From Methylobacterium radiotolerans JCM 2831 (GTDB lineage: Bacteria > Pseudomonadota > Alphaproteobacteria > Rhizobiales > Beijerinckiaceae), in contig NC_010505.1 in assembly GCF_000019725.1 (NCBI RefSeq), forward strand, positions 1,600,001-1,664,000: a stretch of 64,000 nt of DNA, in the 5' to 3' direction. Under the pieces are notes generated by a model, which saw only the letters and a list, made by a program, of their open reading frames with translations, was not told the origin of the DNA and searched no databases. Of this stretch, positions 9,791 to 18,275 are shown in pieces; position 1 is the stretch's first letter, and every line of letters starts with the position of its first letter. Position numbers and translations under genes: made by a program.

Positions 9791-10726
9791 CTAGGCCGCG
9801 AGCCGGGCCCGCGCGTCGGTGCGGGCGAGGCGGGCCAGCAGGTACTCGACCTCGGCCTTCGCCTGCGCGGTCAGCGCCTGCGACGGCTTGCGCTGCGCGT
9901 CGGACGCGAAGATCCCCCGGCGCATGAACACGTATTTGCGCACCGCGAGCCCCAGCGGGCCCTGCTGCTGCTCGTAGCGGAGATAGGGGAGGTGGGCGTC
10001 GAACAGGTCGTGGGCAGCGTCGCGCTGCCCCGCCCGGCCGAGGCGGACCACGTCGACCAGCATCTCCGGGAAGGCGTAGCCGGTATTGGCCCCGTCGGCG
10101 CCGCGCTCGGTCTCGAAGTCGAGGAACAGGCCGCCATTGCCCACGAGGATGGAGATGTGGCGCATCGAGCCGTCCGCCTCGAAGCCGCGCAGCGTGGAGA
10201 TCTTCTCCAGGCCCGGCCAGTCCTCGTGCTTGAGCATCACGCAGGAGGGGTTCTCGGACACGATCCGGCGGATCACGCCGGGGGTCATCTGGACCGAGAA
10301 GGTGAGGGGGTAGTCCTGAAGCACGAAGGGCACGTCCGGGCCCACGGCCTCGGCGGCATTCCGAAAATAGCCGACCACCTGGTCGTCGGTGCGGAGCGTG
10401 TTGGGCGGCGCGATCATCACGCCGGCCGCGCCCAGCTCCATCACCTCCCGGGCGAGCGCCCGCATGGCCGCGAAGCCCGGCGCCGTGACGCCGACGATCA
10501 CCGGCAGCCGGGTGCGCCCGAGGACGCGCCGCGCCACCGCGATCCCCTCCGCGTGGTCGAGCTTGCCGGCCTCGCCGAGCTGGCCGAGGATCGTCAGGCC
10601 GTCGACGCCGGCCGCCCCGAAGAAGTCGGTCATCCGGTCGAGGGAGACCTCGTCGATCCGGCCGTCCGGATGGAACGGCGTCGGCGCGATCGGGACGACG
10701 CCGCCGATGTCGCTGGTGAGAGGCAT
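9791..10726 (-). CDS. Dihydrodipicolinate synthase (DapA) family lyase or aldolase
   Basis: 311-residue TIM-barrel protein of the class-I aldolase N-acetylneuraminate lyase/DapA family. The Schiff-base lysine is Lys166 (CVMLKHEDW), with the partner Tyr139 in QDYPLTF. The DapA substrate motif GGTTGE is replaced by GQLGEAGKL around 48-56, so it is unlikely to be the lysine-pathway enzyme. It more likely acts on another 2-oxo acid, and the substrate is unknown. The ATG at 10726 has a CGGAGA ribosome site six bases upstream. It sits downstream of the molybdenum hydroxylase operon but behind a strong terminator, so it is probably transcribed separately. Confidence 0.88.
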   Translation of the reverse strand: MPLTSDIGGVVPIAPTPFHPDGRIDEVSLDRMTDFFGAAGVDGLTILGQLGEAGKLDHAEGIAVARRVLGRTRLPVIVGVTAPGFAAMRALAREVMELGAAGVMIAPPNTLRTDDQVVGYFRNAAEAVGPDVPFVLQDYPLTFSVQMTPGVIRRIVSENPSCVMLKHEDWPGLEKISTLRGFEADGSMRHISILVGNGGLFLDFETERGADGANTGYAFPEMLVDVVRLGRAGQRDAAHDLFDAHLPYLRYEQQQGPLGLAVRKYVFMRRGIFASDAQRKPSQALTAQAKAEVEYLLARLARTDARARLAA

Positions 10727-10786
10727 GCCGGTCTCCGCGCTGCTGCTGCGGCGGCCGCCGGCCGCCGGGTGGCATGCCCCATACTA

Positions 10787-10817
10787 AAAAATCCCGGGCG
10801 ACGCGACGCGCCCGGGA
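10787..10817 (-). terminator. Rho-independent terminator of the molybdenum hydroxylase operon
   Basis: Read on the minus strand: perfect 8-bp arms CCCGGGCG and CGCCCGGG around an 8-base loop, followed at once by ATTTTTT. It begins about 60 bases past the stop of the molybdopterin subunit gene. Confidence 0.85.
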
Positions 10818-10874
10818 CGGGATCGGGCGCTGGACGGGATCGGACCGCGTTCGGCGCGCGACCGACCCGCTCGG

Positions 10875-13151
10875 TCAGCCCAGCAGCTTGTCGAGGGTGA
10901 TCGGCATCTCGCGGACCCGCACGCCGGTGGCGTGCCAGACCGCGTTGGCGATGGCGCCCACCGTGCCGGTGATGCCGATCTCGCCGACCCCCTTCACGCC
11001 GAGGTGGTTCACCACCGCGTCGTCCTCGTGGACCAGGATCGCCTCCATGGCGGGCACGTCGGCGTTCACCGGCACGTGGTACTCGGCGAGGTTGTCGTTG
11101 AGGAACCGGCCGGTGCGCGGGTCCATCTCGGCCCGCTCGTGCAGGGCGAAGGACAGGCCCCAGATCATCCCGCCGTAATACTGGCTCCGGACGAGGCGCG
11201 GGTTGATCACCCGTCCGGCCGCGAAGGCGCCGACGAGGCGGCTCACGCGGATCTGGCCGAGATCGGGATCGACCTTCACCTCGGCGAAGACCGCGCCGTG
11301 GGCGTGCATGGCGTAGGAGGCCTGCGCCGCCGGGTCGGCGCCGGCCTTGCCCTGGCCCTCGATCCTCGACCGGCCGGCCCGCCTGAGGATGTCGGTGAAG
11401 GACTCGCTCCGACCCGGGTCGTCGCGCCGGGTCAGACGCCCGTCCGCGGCGGTCACGCCGGCGTTGCCGGCGCCGTAGAGCGGGGAGGCGGGATCGTTGG
11501 TGGCGAGCTCCGCCAGCTGCCGGATCACGTCGCCGGCCGCCGCGTGGACCGCGCCGCCCGCGGTGGCGGTGTGGCCCGAGCCGCCCGCGATGCCGGCATT
11601 CGGCAGGTCGGACGAGCCCATCCGGAAGGTGAGGGCGTCCATCCCGATCCCGAGCCCGTCGGCGGCGATCTGGGCCAGCGCCGTCCACGAGCCCTGGCCC
11701 ATGTCGATCGCCCCGAGCTCCACCGTGCCGGTGCCGTCGGCGCGGATCTCGGCCCGGGCCATGCCCTCGAAGATCAGCGCCGGGAAGGTGGCGGTGCCCA
11801 TGCCGGTGCCGACCAGGAACCCGTCCCGGTCGCGGGTCTGGCGGGGCCGGAGCGGGCGCCCGGCCCAGCCGAACGCCTCGGCGCCGCGCCGGTAGCAGTC
11901 CCGCAGGGCCTTGGAGGAGAACGGCTTGCCGGTGATCGGCTCGACCTCGGCGTAGTTGGCGAGGCGGAACTCCAGCGGGTCCATGCCGAGTTCGTGGGCC
12001 ATCTCGTCCAGCGCGCTCTCCAGGGCGACGCTGCCGGTGGCCTCGCCGGGCGCGCGCATGAACAGCGGCGTGCCGGTGTCGAGGCGCACGGCCTCGTGCC
12101 GGATGGCGATGGCGGGGCTCGCGTAGAGGGTGCTGGTCGCCCGGCCCGCCGGCTCGAAGAAGTCGTCGAAGCTCGACGAGGCGGTGCGGATGTGATGGTC
12201 GAGGGCCGTCAGCTTGCCGGACGCGTCGGCGCCGAGCCGGAGGGTCTGCCGGGTCGGCCCGCGATGGCCCATCGGGCCGTACATCTGCGTGCGGGTCGGG
12301 ACGAGCTTCACCGGCCTGCCGACGAGCTTCGCCGCCATGCAGGCGAGCACCTGCGGCCCGGCGGGGACGCCCTTCGAGCCGAAGCCGCCGCCGAGATAGG
12401 GGCTCTCGATGTGGATGTCGTCGGGGCTGATGCCGAAGAGCCCGGCGAGCCGGGCCTGCGACATGGCGAGCGCCTGGGTCGGCATGAAGAGCGTCAGCCG
12501 GTTCCCGTCCCAGCTCGCCACCGCCGCGTGGGGCTCCATGGCGTTGTGGTACTGGGCCGGCGTCTCGTAGGTCGCGGCGATCGTCCTGGACGCGGCCGCG
12601 AGTCCGGCCTCGACGTCGCCGTCCGTCTCGACGGGCGGGGCGCCGACGCCGACCGAATCCGGCGTGAAGGCCGCGCCGGCATCGAGCCCGATCCGCGGCG
12701 TCTCGGCCGCGTAGGTCGGGGCGAGCAGCCGGGCGCCCTCGGTGGCCGCCTCCAGGGTCTCGGCGATCACCACGGCGATGGGCTGGTTGGCGTAGCGGAC
12801 GCGGTCGTTCTGCAGGAGGTCGAGGCGGAACGTGAACGGCCCGTCCTTGGCGTCCGGGTCCTTGGCGAGCGCCGGGGCGTGCCCCGGCCGCATCACCGCC
12901 ACGACGCCGGGATGCGCCTCGGCGGCGGCCACGTCGAGGCCGGTGACGCGGCCGCGGGCGATCCGGGCGACGCAGAGCGCCGCGTGGAGGGTGCCGGGAG
13001 GTAGGTTGTCGGCGGAGAAGCGGGCCTGGCCCGTCACCTTGAGGGGGCCGTCGCGCCGGGTCAGCGGCTGGCCGATGCTGGAGCCGTGGCGGATCGCGCC
13101 GGCGGGGAGGTTCGAGGCGGGCATGTTCGATGGCTTGGAGGTCGCGGTCAT
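10875..13151 (-). CDS. Molybdenum hydroxylase large (molybdopterin) subunit, PaoC type
   Basis: 758 residues. It is the molybdenum-cofactor subunit of a xanthine-oxidase-family enzyme that hydroxylates aldehydes or N-heterocycles with water. It shows the N-terminal hammerhead domain (RRDGPLKVTGQARF), the glycine-rich LGGGFGSKG Moco loop around residue 250, and the catalytic Glu724 in GVKGVGEIG near the C-terminus. The overall order resembles E. coli PaoC, an aromatic-aldehyde oxidoreductase, more than a purine hydroxylase. Substrate is unproven. There is no Tat signal. It is the last gene of a three-gene operon (small Fe-S subunit, FAD subunit, this), separated from the FAD gene by a hairpin repeat. 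Confidence 0.93.
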   Translation of the reverse strand: MTATSKPSNMPASNLPAGAIRHGSSIGQPLTRRDGPLKVTGQARFSADNLPPGTLHAALCVARIARGRVTGLDVAAAEAHPGVVAVMRPGHAPALAKDPDAKDGPFTFRLDLLQNDRVRYANQPIAVVIAETLEAATEGARLLAPTYAAETPRIGLDAGAAFTPDSVGVGAPPVETDGDVEAGLAAASRTIAATYETPAQYHNAMEPHAAVASWDGNRLTLFMPTQALAMSQARLAGLFGISPDDIHIESPYLGGGFGSKGVPAGPQVLACMAAKLVGRPVKLVPTRTQMYGPMGHRGPTRQTLRLGADASGKLTALDHHIRTASSSFDDFFEPAGRATSTLYASPAIAIRHEAVRLDTGTPLFMRAPGEATGSVALESALDEMAHELGMDPLEFRLANYAEVEPITGKPFSSKALRDCYRRGAEAFGWAGRPLRPRQTRDRDGFLVGTGMGTATFPALIFEGMARAEIRADGTGTVELGAIDMGQGSWTALAQIAADGLGIGMDALTFRMGSSDLPNAGIAGGSGHTATAGGAVHAAAGDVIRQLAELATNDPASPLYGAGNAGVTAADGRLTRRDDPGRSESFTDILRRAGRSRIEGQGKAGADPAAQASYAMHAHGAVFAEVKVDPDLGQIRVSRLVGAFAAGRVINPRLVRSQYYGGMIWGLSFALHERAEMDPRTGRFLNDNLAEYHVPVNADVPAMEAILVHEDDAVVNHLGVKGVGEIGITGTVGAIANAVWHATGVRVREMPITLDKLLG

Positions 13152-13203
13152 GCGGGTCTCCTCAAAGGGGTCCGGTTGAAGCCTTCGGTTGCGGCGACCC
13201 GCT

Positions 13204-13291
13204 CCGTCATCGCGAGCGGAGCGAAGTGACCCAGGGCAGCGCGACGTCGGGCATCGTGGCGCCGCCCGGCTCGCTCCGCCCGCGATGACGG
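13204..13291. repeat. REP-like inverted repeat inside the operon
   Basis: Two 21-base arms, 13204-13224 and 13271-13291, are inverted copies with one mismatch (core GTCATCGCG and CGCGATGAC). They enclose 46 bases and fill most of the gap between the FAD and molybdopterin subunit genes. This motif resembles dispersed REP-type palindromes of Rhizobiales. It would fold into a strong RNA hairpin between cistrons and could adjust message stability or subunit ratio. Confidence 0.75.
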
Positions 13292-13317
13292 CGCCGAGCC
13301 GCCGACCGGGGGCGGGG

Positions 13318-14361
13318 TCAGACGATGCCGAACGGGGAGGCGGGGAGCGCCGGGATCCGGGCGGGCGTGCCCGCGGCGGCCTGGGTCAGCGCGCGGATCG
13401 CCACCCGGCGGGCGAGCTCGATCTTGAAGGCGTTGGCTTCGCCGGTGGGCCTGGCGCCGGACAGCGCCGCGTCGGCGGCCTTCGCGAAGGCCTCGGCGGA
13501 GGGTGCCTGTCCGGCGAGCGCCGCCTCGGCCTCCGCCACCCGCCAGGGCTTGAGCGCCAGCCCGCCCAGGGCGAGCCGGGCCTGCCCGATCCGGCCGCCG
13601 GCCTCCAGGGTGAGGGCGGCCGCCGCCGAGACGACCGCGAAGGCGTAGGAGGTGCGGTCGCGGACCTTGAGGTAGCGGGCGTTGCCCCGGAAGGACGCCG
13701 CCTCCGGGGGCAGGCGCAGGGCGGTGATCAGCTCGCCGGGCCGCAGGTCGGTCTCCCGCTCCGGGTGGTCGCCGGGGAGGTGGTGGAACGCGGTGAGCGG
13801 CACCTCCCGGGCGCCGTCCGGCCCGGTGATCTCCACCACCGCGTCGAGGGCGGCGAGCGGCACGCAGAAGTCGGACGGGTGGGTGGCGATGCAGTGCTCG
13901 CTCCAGCCCTGGACCGCGTGGATGCGGGTGGCGTGCCCCAGGGCCGCGCAGCCGGAGCCGGGCGCGCGCTTGTTGCAGGGCGAGACCGCGTCGGTGAAGA
14001 ACTGGCAGCGGGTGCGCTGCATCAGGTTGCCGCCGACCGTGGCGGCGTTGCGCAGCTGCGCCGAGGCGCCGGCCAGCAGGGCCTCGGCCACCATCGGGTA
14101 GGCCTCGGCGAAGGCCGAATCGTGGGCGAGGTCGCTGTTGCGCACCAGGGCGCCGACCCGGGCGGTGCCGTCCGGCAGCCGCTCGATGGCCGAGAGGCCG
14201 GGGAGGCGGGTGATGTCGACGACCCGCTCCGGCGTGGCGACGCCGCCCTTCATCAGGTCGACGAGGTTGGTGCCGGCGGCGAGGTAGGCCGTGCCCGGAA
14301 GCTGGCCGGCCGCCACGGCCTCGGGCACGCTCGCGGGGCGGATGTAGTCGAAGGTCCTCAC
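13318..14361 (-). CDS. Molybdenum hydroxylase FAD subunit with extra [4Fe-4S] motif, PaoB type
   Basis: 347 residues. It is the FAD-binding subunit of the xanthine-oxidase-family enzyme, with the FAD motifs AAGTNLVDLMK (28-38) and TVGGNLMQRTRC. Four cysteines (119, 129, 138, 157) in an insertion RCQFFTDAVSPCNKR...GSGC...EHC match the extra [4Fe-4S] cluster described for E. coli PaoB, absent from ordinary xanthine dehydrogenases. The start is GTG at 14361, which overlaps the stop of the upstream gene as GTGA, so the two are translationally coupled. An upstream in-frame start was rejected because it lies inside that gene. Confidence 0.93.
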   Translation of the reverse strand: MRTFDYIRPASVPEAVAAGQLPGTAYLAAGTNLVDLMKGGVATPERVVDITRLPGLSAIERLPDGTARVGALVRNSDLAHDSAFAEAYPMVAEALLAGASAQLRNAATVGGNLMQRTRCQFFTDAVSPCNKRAPGSGCAALGHATRIHAVQGWSEHCIATHPSDFCVPLAALDAVVEITGPDGAREVPLTAFHHLPGDHPERETDLRPGELITALRLPPEAASFRGNARYLKVRDRTSYAFAVVSAAAALTLEAGGRIGQARLALGGLALKPWRVAEAEAALAGQAPSAEAFAKAADAALSGARPTGEANAFKIELARRVAIRALTQAAAGTPARIPALPASPFGIV

Positions 14362-14852
14362 GCCGCGTCCTCCCGCTGCTCCGAGGTCCGGGCCGCCGCG
14401 TCCTGCACGGCGTCCAGGATGCCCGCGTAGGCGCCGCAGCGGCAGAGATTGCCGCTCATGCCCTCGCGGATGCGCTCCGGATCGGTGCCGGCATGACCCT
14501 CGCGGATCAGGCCGACCGCGCTCATGATCTGGCCGGGGGTGCAGAAGCCGCACTGGAAGCCGTCATGGGCGATGAAGGCCGCCTGGACCGGGTGCAGCCG
14601 GTCGCCCTCGGCGAGCCCCTCGATGGTCAGGATCTCGGCGCCGTCGAGGCTCGCGGCGAGGGTCAGGCAGCTGTTGATGCGCCGCCCGTTCACCAGGACC
14701 GTGCAGGCGCCGCACTGGCCGCGGTCGCAGCCCTTCTTGGCGCCCGTCAGGCCGAGGCGCTCGCGCAGGAGATCGAGGAGGGTGACGCGCGGATCGTCGA
14801 GGGCGATCTCGCGCGGCTGCCCGTTCAGGGTGAGCCTGAGGGGAATGGTCAT
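14358..14852 (-). CDS. Molybdenum hydroxylase small subunit, two [2Fe-2S] clusters, PaoA/CoxS type
   Basis: 164 residues, first gene of the operon. The plant-type ferredoxin cluster uses Cys42, 47, 50 and 62 (GCDRGQCGACTV), and the second cluster uses Cys101, 104, 137 and 139 (QCGFCTPGQ and NLCRCG). It passes electrons from the molybdenum site to FAD. E. coli PaoA has a Tat leader that exports the whole enzyme; this protein starts directly with the ferredoxin fold (MTIPLRLTLNG), so the complex here is predicted to be cytoplasmic. The stop overlaps the GTG of the FAD subunit gene. Confidence 0.95.
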   Translation of the reverse strand: MTIPLRLTLNGQPREIALDDPRVTLLDLLRERLGLTGAKKGCDRGQCGACTVLVNGRRINSCLTLAASLDGAEILTIEGLAEGDRLHPVQAAFIAHDGFQCGFCTPGQIMSAVGLIREGHAGTDPERIREGMSGNLCRCGAYAGILDAVQDAAARTSEQREDAA

Positions 14853-14968
14853 GCGGGGGTCCCGGCTTTTGAGGCTGGAACCGTTACAGATAGCCGCTAC
14901 CGCGCCCTCGGCGAGACCTTATGCAGAAAGCGATGTGCGCAAGATCACAGCACGCGCAGGTTGCGCGT

Positions 14969-15199
14969 TCACGCTGACTTGACCGTGACCTCCGAGGCGG
15001 ATTTCAGCGCCGTCTTGCCCTTGGCGGTCTTGATCTCCACCGCCGGCTTCGCCTTCGAAGCCTCGCGCTTCACCGTGTTGCCCTGGATGGTCTTCTCGAC
15101 GTCGTGGGTGTGGACCTTGGTCACCTCGCCCGAGACGGTGCCCTTGCCCCATTTGTAGGTGACGTCGTCGCCGGTCTTCACCTTGGCCTTGGCAGTCAT
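14969..15199 (-). CDS. DUF2945 (HVA1 tudor-like) small protein
   Basis: 76 residues, basic, with strong GGAGGA ribosome site. The order GDDVTYKWGKGTVSGEV then VEIKTAKGKTALKSASEV fits the DUF2945/hypervirulence-associated tudor fold, a small beta-barrel of unknown function common in Rhizobiales and often stress-linked. No signal peptide. It follows another small gene on the same strand by 78 bases and may share its transcript. Confidence 0.8.
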   Translation of the reverse strand: MTAKAKVKTGDDVTYKWGKGTVSGEVTKVHTHDVEKTIQGNTVKREASKAKPAVEIKTAKGKTALKSASEVTVKSA

Positions 15200-15277
15200 C
15201 CGATCCTCCGTCGTGGCTGCGGGACAAGGCGCCGGGAGCGGGTGCGTTCCCGGCTCTCCACGGCCGGGATGCCGCAC

Positions 15278-15541
15278 TCAGCGCCCGACCTCCCGGCGCA
15301 GGGCCGCGACCATCGTCTCGACCGCCGCCTGCGCGGTCTCACCGAGGTCGATGTCGGTCTCGCCGGCGGTGACGAGGCCGCGCGCCTCCAGTTCCTCCAC
15401 GCCCTCCGGGTCGGCCTCGTGGCCGGCGCCGTCCCGGCGGATCACCGAGGTGACCCTCTCGCCGCTGACGAGGCGGTGGTAGGCCGCGAAGGCGAAGATC
15501 GAGAGGGCCTTGTCGGAGAGTCCGTTCAGGTCGTCGGCCAT
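15278..15541 (-). CDS. Small conserved-looking protein, unknown
   Basis: 87 residues, acidic, no signal peptide or membrane segment, AGGAG ribosome site eight bases before the ATG. The predicted helices (SDKALSIFAFAAYHRLVSG, then EGVEELEARGLV) have the look of a small helical or winged-helix regulator, but no family was recognised. Divergent from the GAF-kinase gene and upstream of the DUF2945 gene. Confidence 0.65.
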   Translation of the reverse strand: MADDLNGLSDKALSIFAFAAYHRLVSGERVTSVIRRDGAGHEADPEGVEELEARGLVTAGETDIDLGETAQAAVETMVAALRREVGR

Positions 15542-15712
15542 GCGTGCGCTCCTCGCGTCGGGTTCGTCGGACGAACGCCGTACGGGCCTGAGGGGTCCGG
15601 ACGGACGCCAGGGTGCGACGACACGCGCGGCGACAGGTGCGACGACAGGCGCGCCCGCCGGAGCGGCGCCGCTTCGCGCCGGGCCCGGCTTGCTGCTAAT
15701 CTGCCGCTCTCC

Positions 15713-16957
15713 ATGACCCAGCACACCGATCAGACCGAAGTGGAACCGAGCCCCGAGACGCGCCCCGCGCCCGCGCCGCCCGATCTCGACTATCGCCTGC
15801 GCCAGCAGGCGATCCTGTCCGAGTTCGGCGTCGAGGCTCTGCGCGGCACCGATGTCGATCACCTGCTGCAGCGGGCCGCGGAACTGTGCGCGCAGGGCAT
15901 GGGCGCGGAGTTCTGCAAGGCCCTGGAATATCAGCGCGGCGCCGACACCCTGCTGGTCCGAGCCGGCGTCGGCTGGGGACCCGACGTGATCGGGAAGGCC
16001 CGGATCGGGGCGGACCTCGCCTCCCCCGCGGGCTTCGCCCTCAAGACCGGCCGGCCGGTGATCTCCAACCACCTCGCCGACGAGACCCGGTTCCGCACGC
16101 CGCAGCTCATGGCCGAGCACGGCATTCGCCGGGCGATCAACGTGCTGATCGAGAACCGGGACGGCGCCTTCGGGGTGCTGGAGGTGGACGACACCCGCGA
16201 GGGCATGTTCGCGGAGGCCGACATCGCCTTCATGCAGGGCTTCGCCAACCTGCTCGGGGGCGCCATCGAGCGCCAGCGGACCGAGAGCCTGCTGCGGGCC
16301 GCCCTCGCCCGGCAGGACCTGCTCGCCCGCGAGATGAGCCACCGGGTCAAGAACAGCCTCGCCATCGTGGCGAGCCTCCTCGCCCTGCAGGCCCGGGCCG
16401 CCGAGGACCCGGCCGTGCAGACGGCCCTGGCGGACGCGCGCAGCCGCGTCGAGGCGATCGCGGGCGTCCACGACCAGCTCTGGCGGCAGGGTGACAAGGC
16501 GGAGGGGGAGGGGGAGGGGGTGCCGGGCGAGCTCGACCTCGCGCCCTTCCTCGAGAAGCTCGTGGCCAACCTCGCCAGCGGCGTGCCGGGCCAGCGGCTC
16601 GCCTGCGCGGCCTGCCCGCAGCGGATCTCGGCCGATCGGGCGATCCCCATCGGCCTGCTGGTCAACGAACTCGTCACCAACGCGCTCAAATACGCCTACC
16701 CCCCCGAGACGCACCCGGCAGGCGGCGAGATCCGGGTCCGCGCCGAGCGCCGGCCCGAGGGGCTCGTGGTCGAGGTGGCCGACGACGGGATCGGCCTGCC
16801 GGCGGGATTCGAGATCGGGCGTAACTCGAGGAGCCTCGGGATGCGGGTGGTCGGCAGCCTCACGCGCCAGCTCGGCGGCAGCCTGACGATTCCGGCCCGG
16901 GAGAAGGGCACCTGCTTCCGCCTGGAGGTGCCCCTGGAGATGCCCCCGGCCGGCTGA
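15713..16957 (+). CDS. GAF-domain sensor histidine kinase (HisKA_2/HWE type)
   Basis: 414 residues, cytoplasmic. A GAF sensor domain spans about 30-185, with the H-box REMSHRVKNSLAIV (phospho-acceptor His210). An HATPase domain follows with N-box LLVNELVTNALKYAYP and G-box DDGIGLP. There is no transmembrane helix, so it senses a soluble signal. No response regulator is next to it; HWE/HisKA_2 kinases in Alphaproteobacteria commonly feed the PhyR/EcfG general stress response, which is an inference here. The ATG at 15713 is chosen because the GAF linker starts there; upstream codons overlap a divergent gene. No clear ribosome site. Confidence 0.88.
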   Translation: MTQHTDQTEVEPSPETRPAPAPPDLDYRLRQQAILSEFGVEALRGTDVDHLLQRAAELCAQGMGAEFCKALEYQRGADTLLVRAGVGWGPDVIGKARIGADLASPAGFALKTGRPVISNHLADETRFRTPQLMAEHGIRRAINVLIENRDGAFGVLEVDDTREGMFAEADIAFMQGFANLLGGAIERQRTESLLRAALARQDLLAREMSHRVKNSLAIVASLLALQARAAEDPAVQTALADARSRVEAIAGVHDQLWRQGDKAEGEGEGVPGELDLAPFLEKLVANLASGVPGQRLACAACPQRISADRAIPIGLLVNELVTNALKYAYPPETHPAGGEIRVRAERRPEGLVVEVADDGIGLPAGFEIGRNSRSLGMRVVGSLTRQLGGSLTIPAREKGTCFRLEVPLEMPPAG

Positions 16958-17051
16958 GCGCGGCGTGCTCCCCGACCGGGCGGGGACTGGACAGAGGCCC
17001 TGCCCCGCCGCGATCTGGGCGCGGCGGGTTCGGCGAGACAGAGCGGATGCA

Positions 17052-18185
17052 GTGACCGGAGACAGGACGACGGCGGCGCTCATCGCCGAACGGCTCCACG
17101 CCTTTCGGAGCCTCGGCGACAATTGCGAGTTCGGGTTCGTGCAGCGCTACGGCGGGGTCGAGCCCTCCGGCCTGCTGCGCTTCTCCTACACGCCCATGGA
17201 GGACCTGATCCGCGGCCTGCGCTGCGGCTTCACGGATTTCGGCGTGCCGGGCGACCTGCGGCTCTCCGTGAGTTCCGGCGGCACCTATTACTGCCACAGC
17301 GTCGCCTACAACATCTGGGCGAATACCGGGCACCCGGCCGGCTCGATCGAGCCGGAGGTGCTGCTGGAGCGGGAATACGGCCGGCTGGCCCATCTCAAGC
17401 GCAAGCTGCTCGACGAACTCGCGGACGGCTCGAAGATCCTGGTGCGCAAGGTCGGCCGCGACGAGACCGAGGCCGACTTCGCCCGCCTGGTCGAGGCGGT
17501 CCGGGCGCACGGGCCCTCGACGCTGCTGCGCGTGACCGAGGCCGGACCGGACTGGGTTCCCGAACCGGCCCGGCGCGTCGCCGACCGGCTGATCGCGGGA
17601 CAGGTCCGCCGGTTCGCGCCGGTGGAGCAGGCCTGGGAGGTCGATCTCGAACCCTGGATGCACCTCGTGGACAGCGCCTACGCGCTGGAGCGCGGCGCGG
17701 CGCCGACCCGCCTCGACGCCGCCGCCTTCCCGGAGGCGCTGGCGCTGCCGGGACGCCTGCGCCGGCATGTCGGCCGGCACCGGGCGACGGCCTTGAGCGC
17801 CTACACGCGGGCGGTGGATCCGGCCGGCTTCCGCGCCGACACGGTCCACGTGTTCTCGAGCTGGGTGTGGATCCCGGAGGACTTCGCCGGGGACCGGGTC
17901 TTCGCGGCGGCCGGCTACGCGCGGCTCGGCTGGCGGGACGCCGACCTGTCGCGGCGCCGGTGCTGGCAGCGCGTCTGGGCGGCGGGACGGCTGCGCCCCG
18001 ACGCGGCGCGGGAGCCCGTCGGGCTCGGCATGATCGGCACGCGGCGGGACGGGTTCTGGTCCGCCGGGGCCCGCTTCGCCGAGGGGCCGATCCCCGGCGA
18101 TGAGCCGGCGCCGGAGCTGCGGATGCCGCCGGCCCGGTTCCCGGGCCGGGATCTCCTCGGCCGGCTGCTGCCGCGGGTCCTGTAG
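17052..18185 (+). CDS. Conserved protein of unknown function (SLGDNCEFGF family)
   Basis: 377 residues from the GTG at 17052; an in-frame GTG at 16965 is an alternative. It shows an N-terminal motif FRSLGDNCEFGFVQR, then LLRFSYTPMEDLIRGL, a YYCHSVAY segment and a central KRKLLDELADGSKILVRK block. The SLGxNC pattern recalls the DUF1796-like putative cysteine peptidase fold, with Cys and His candidates, but this is only a resemblance. No signal peptide or membrane segment. Many alphaproteobacterial proteins of this kind sit near glycan genes. Function not assigned. Confidence 0.7.
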   Translation: MTGDRTTAALIAERLHAFRSLGDNCEFGFVQRYGGVEPSGLLRFSYTPMEDLIRGLRCGFTDFGVPGDLRLSVSSGGTYYCHSVAYNIWANTGHPAGSIEPEVLLEREYGRLAHLKRKLLDELADGSKILVRKVGRDETEADFARLVEAVRAHGPSTLLRVTEAGPDWVPEPARRVADRLIAGQVRRFAPVEQAWEVDLEPWMHLVDSAYALERGAAPTRLDAAAFPEALALPGRLRRHVGRHRATALSAYTRAVDPAGFRADTVHVFSSWVWIPEDFAGDRVFAAAGYARLGWRDADLSRRRCWQRVWAAGRLRPDAAREPVGLGMIGTRRDGFWSAGARFAEGPIPGDEPAPELRMPPARFPGRDLLGRLLPRVL

Positions 18186-18275
18186 ACCCCGGACCGGCAC
18201 CCGACCGGGAACCGATCCGGCACGGCGGTCTTGCCTACCGGGCCGCACGGGACAGCGCCCGTCGCGAGGGAGCCC

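Noticed and set aside
9791..10726. Calling this gene dapA (lysine biosynthesis)
   Set aside because: The substrate-binding GGTTGE motif is missing and the context is not lysine biosynthesis.
16965..17051. Earlier GTG start for the SLGDNC protein
   Set aside because: It would add 29 Arg/Pro-rich residues without a ribosome site.
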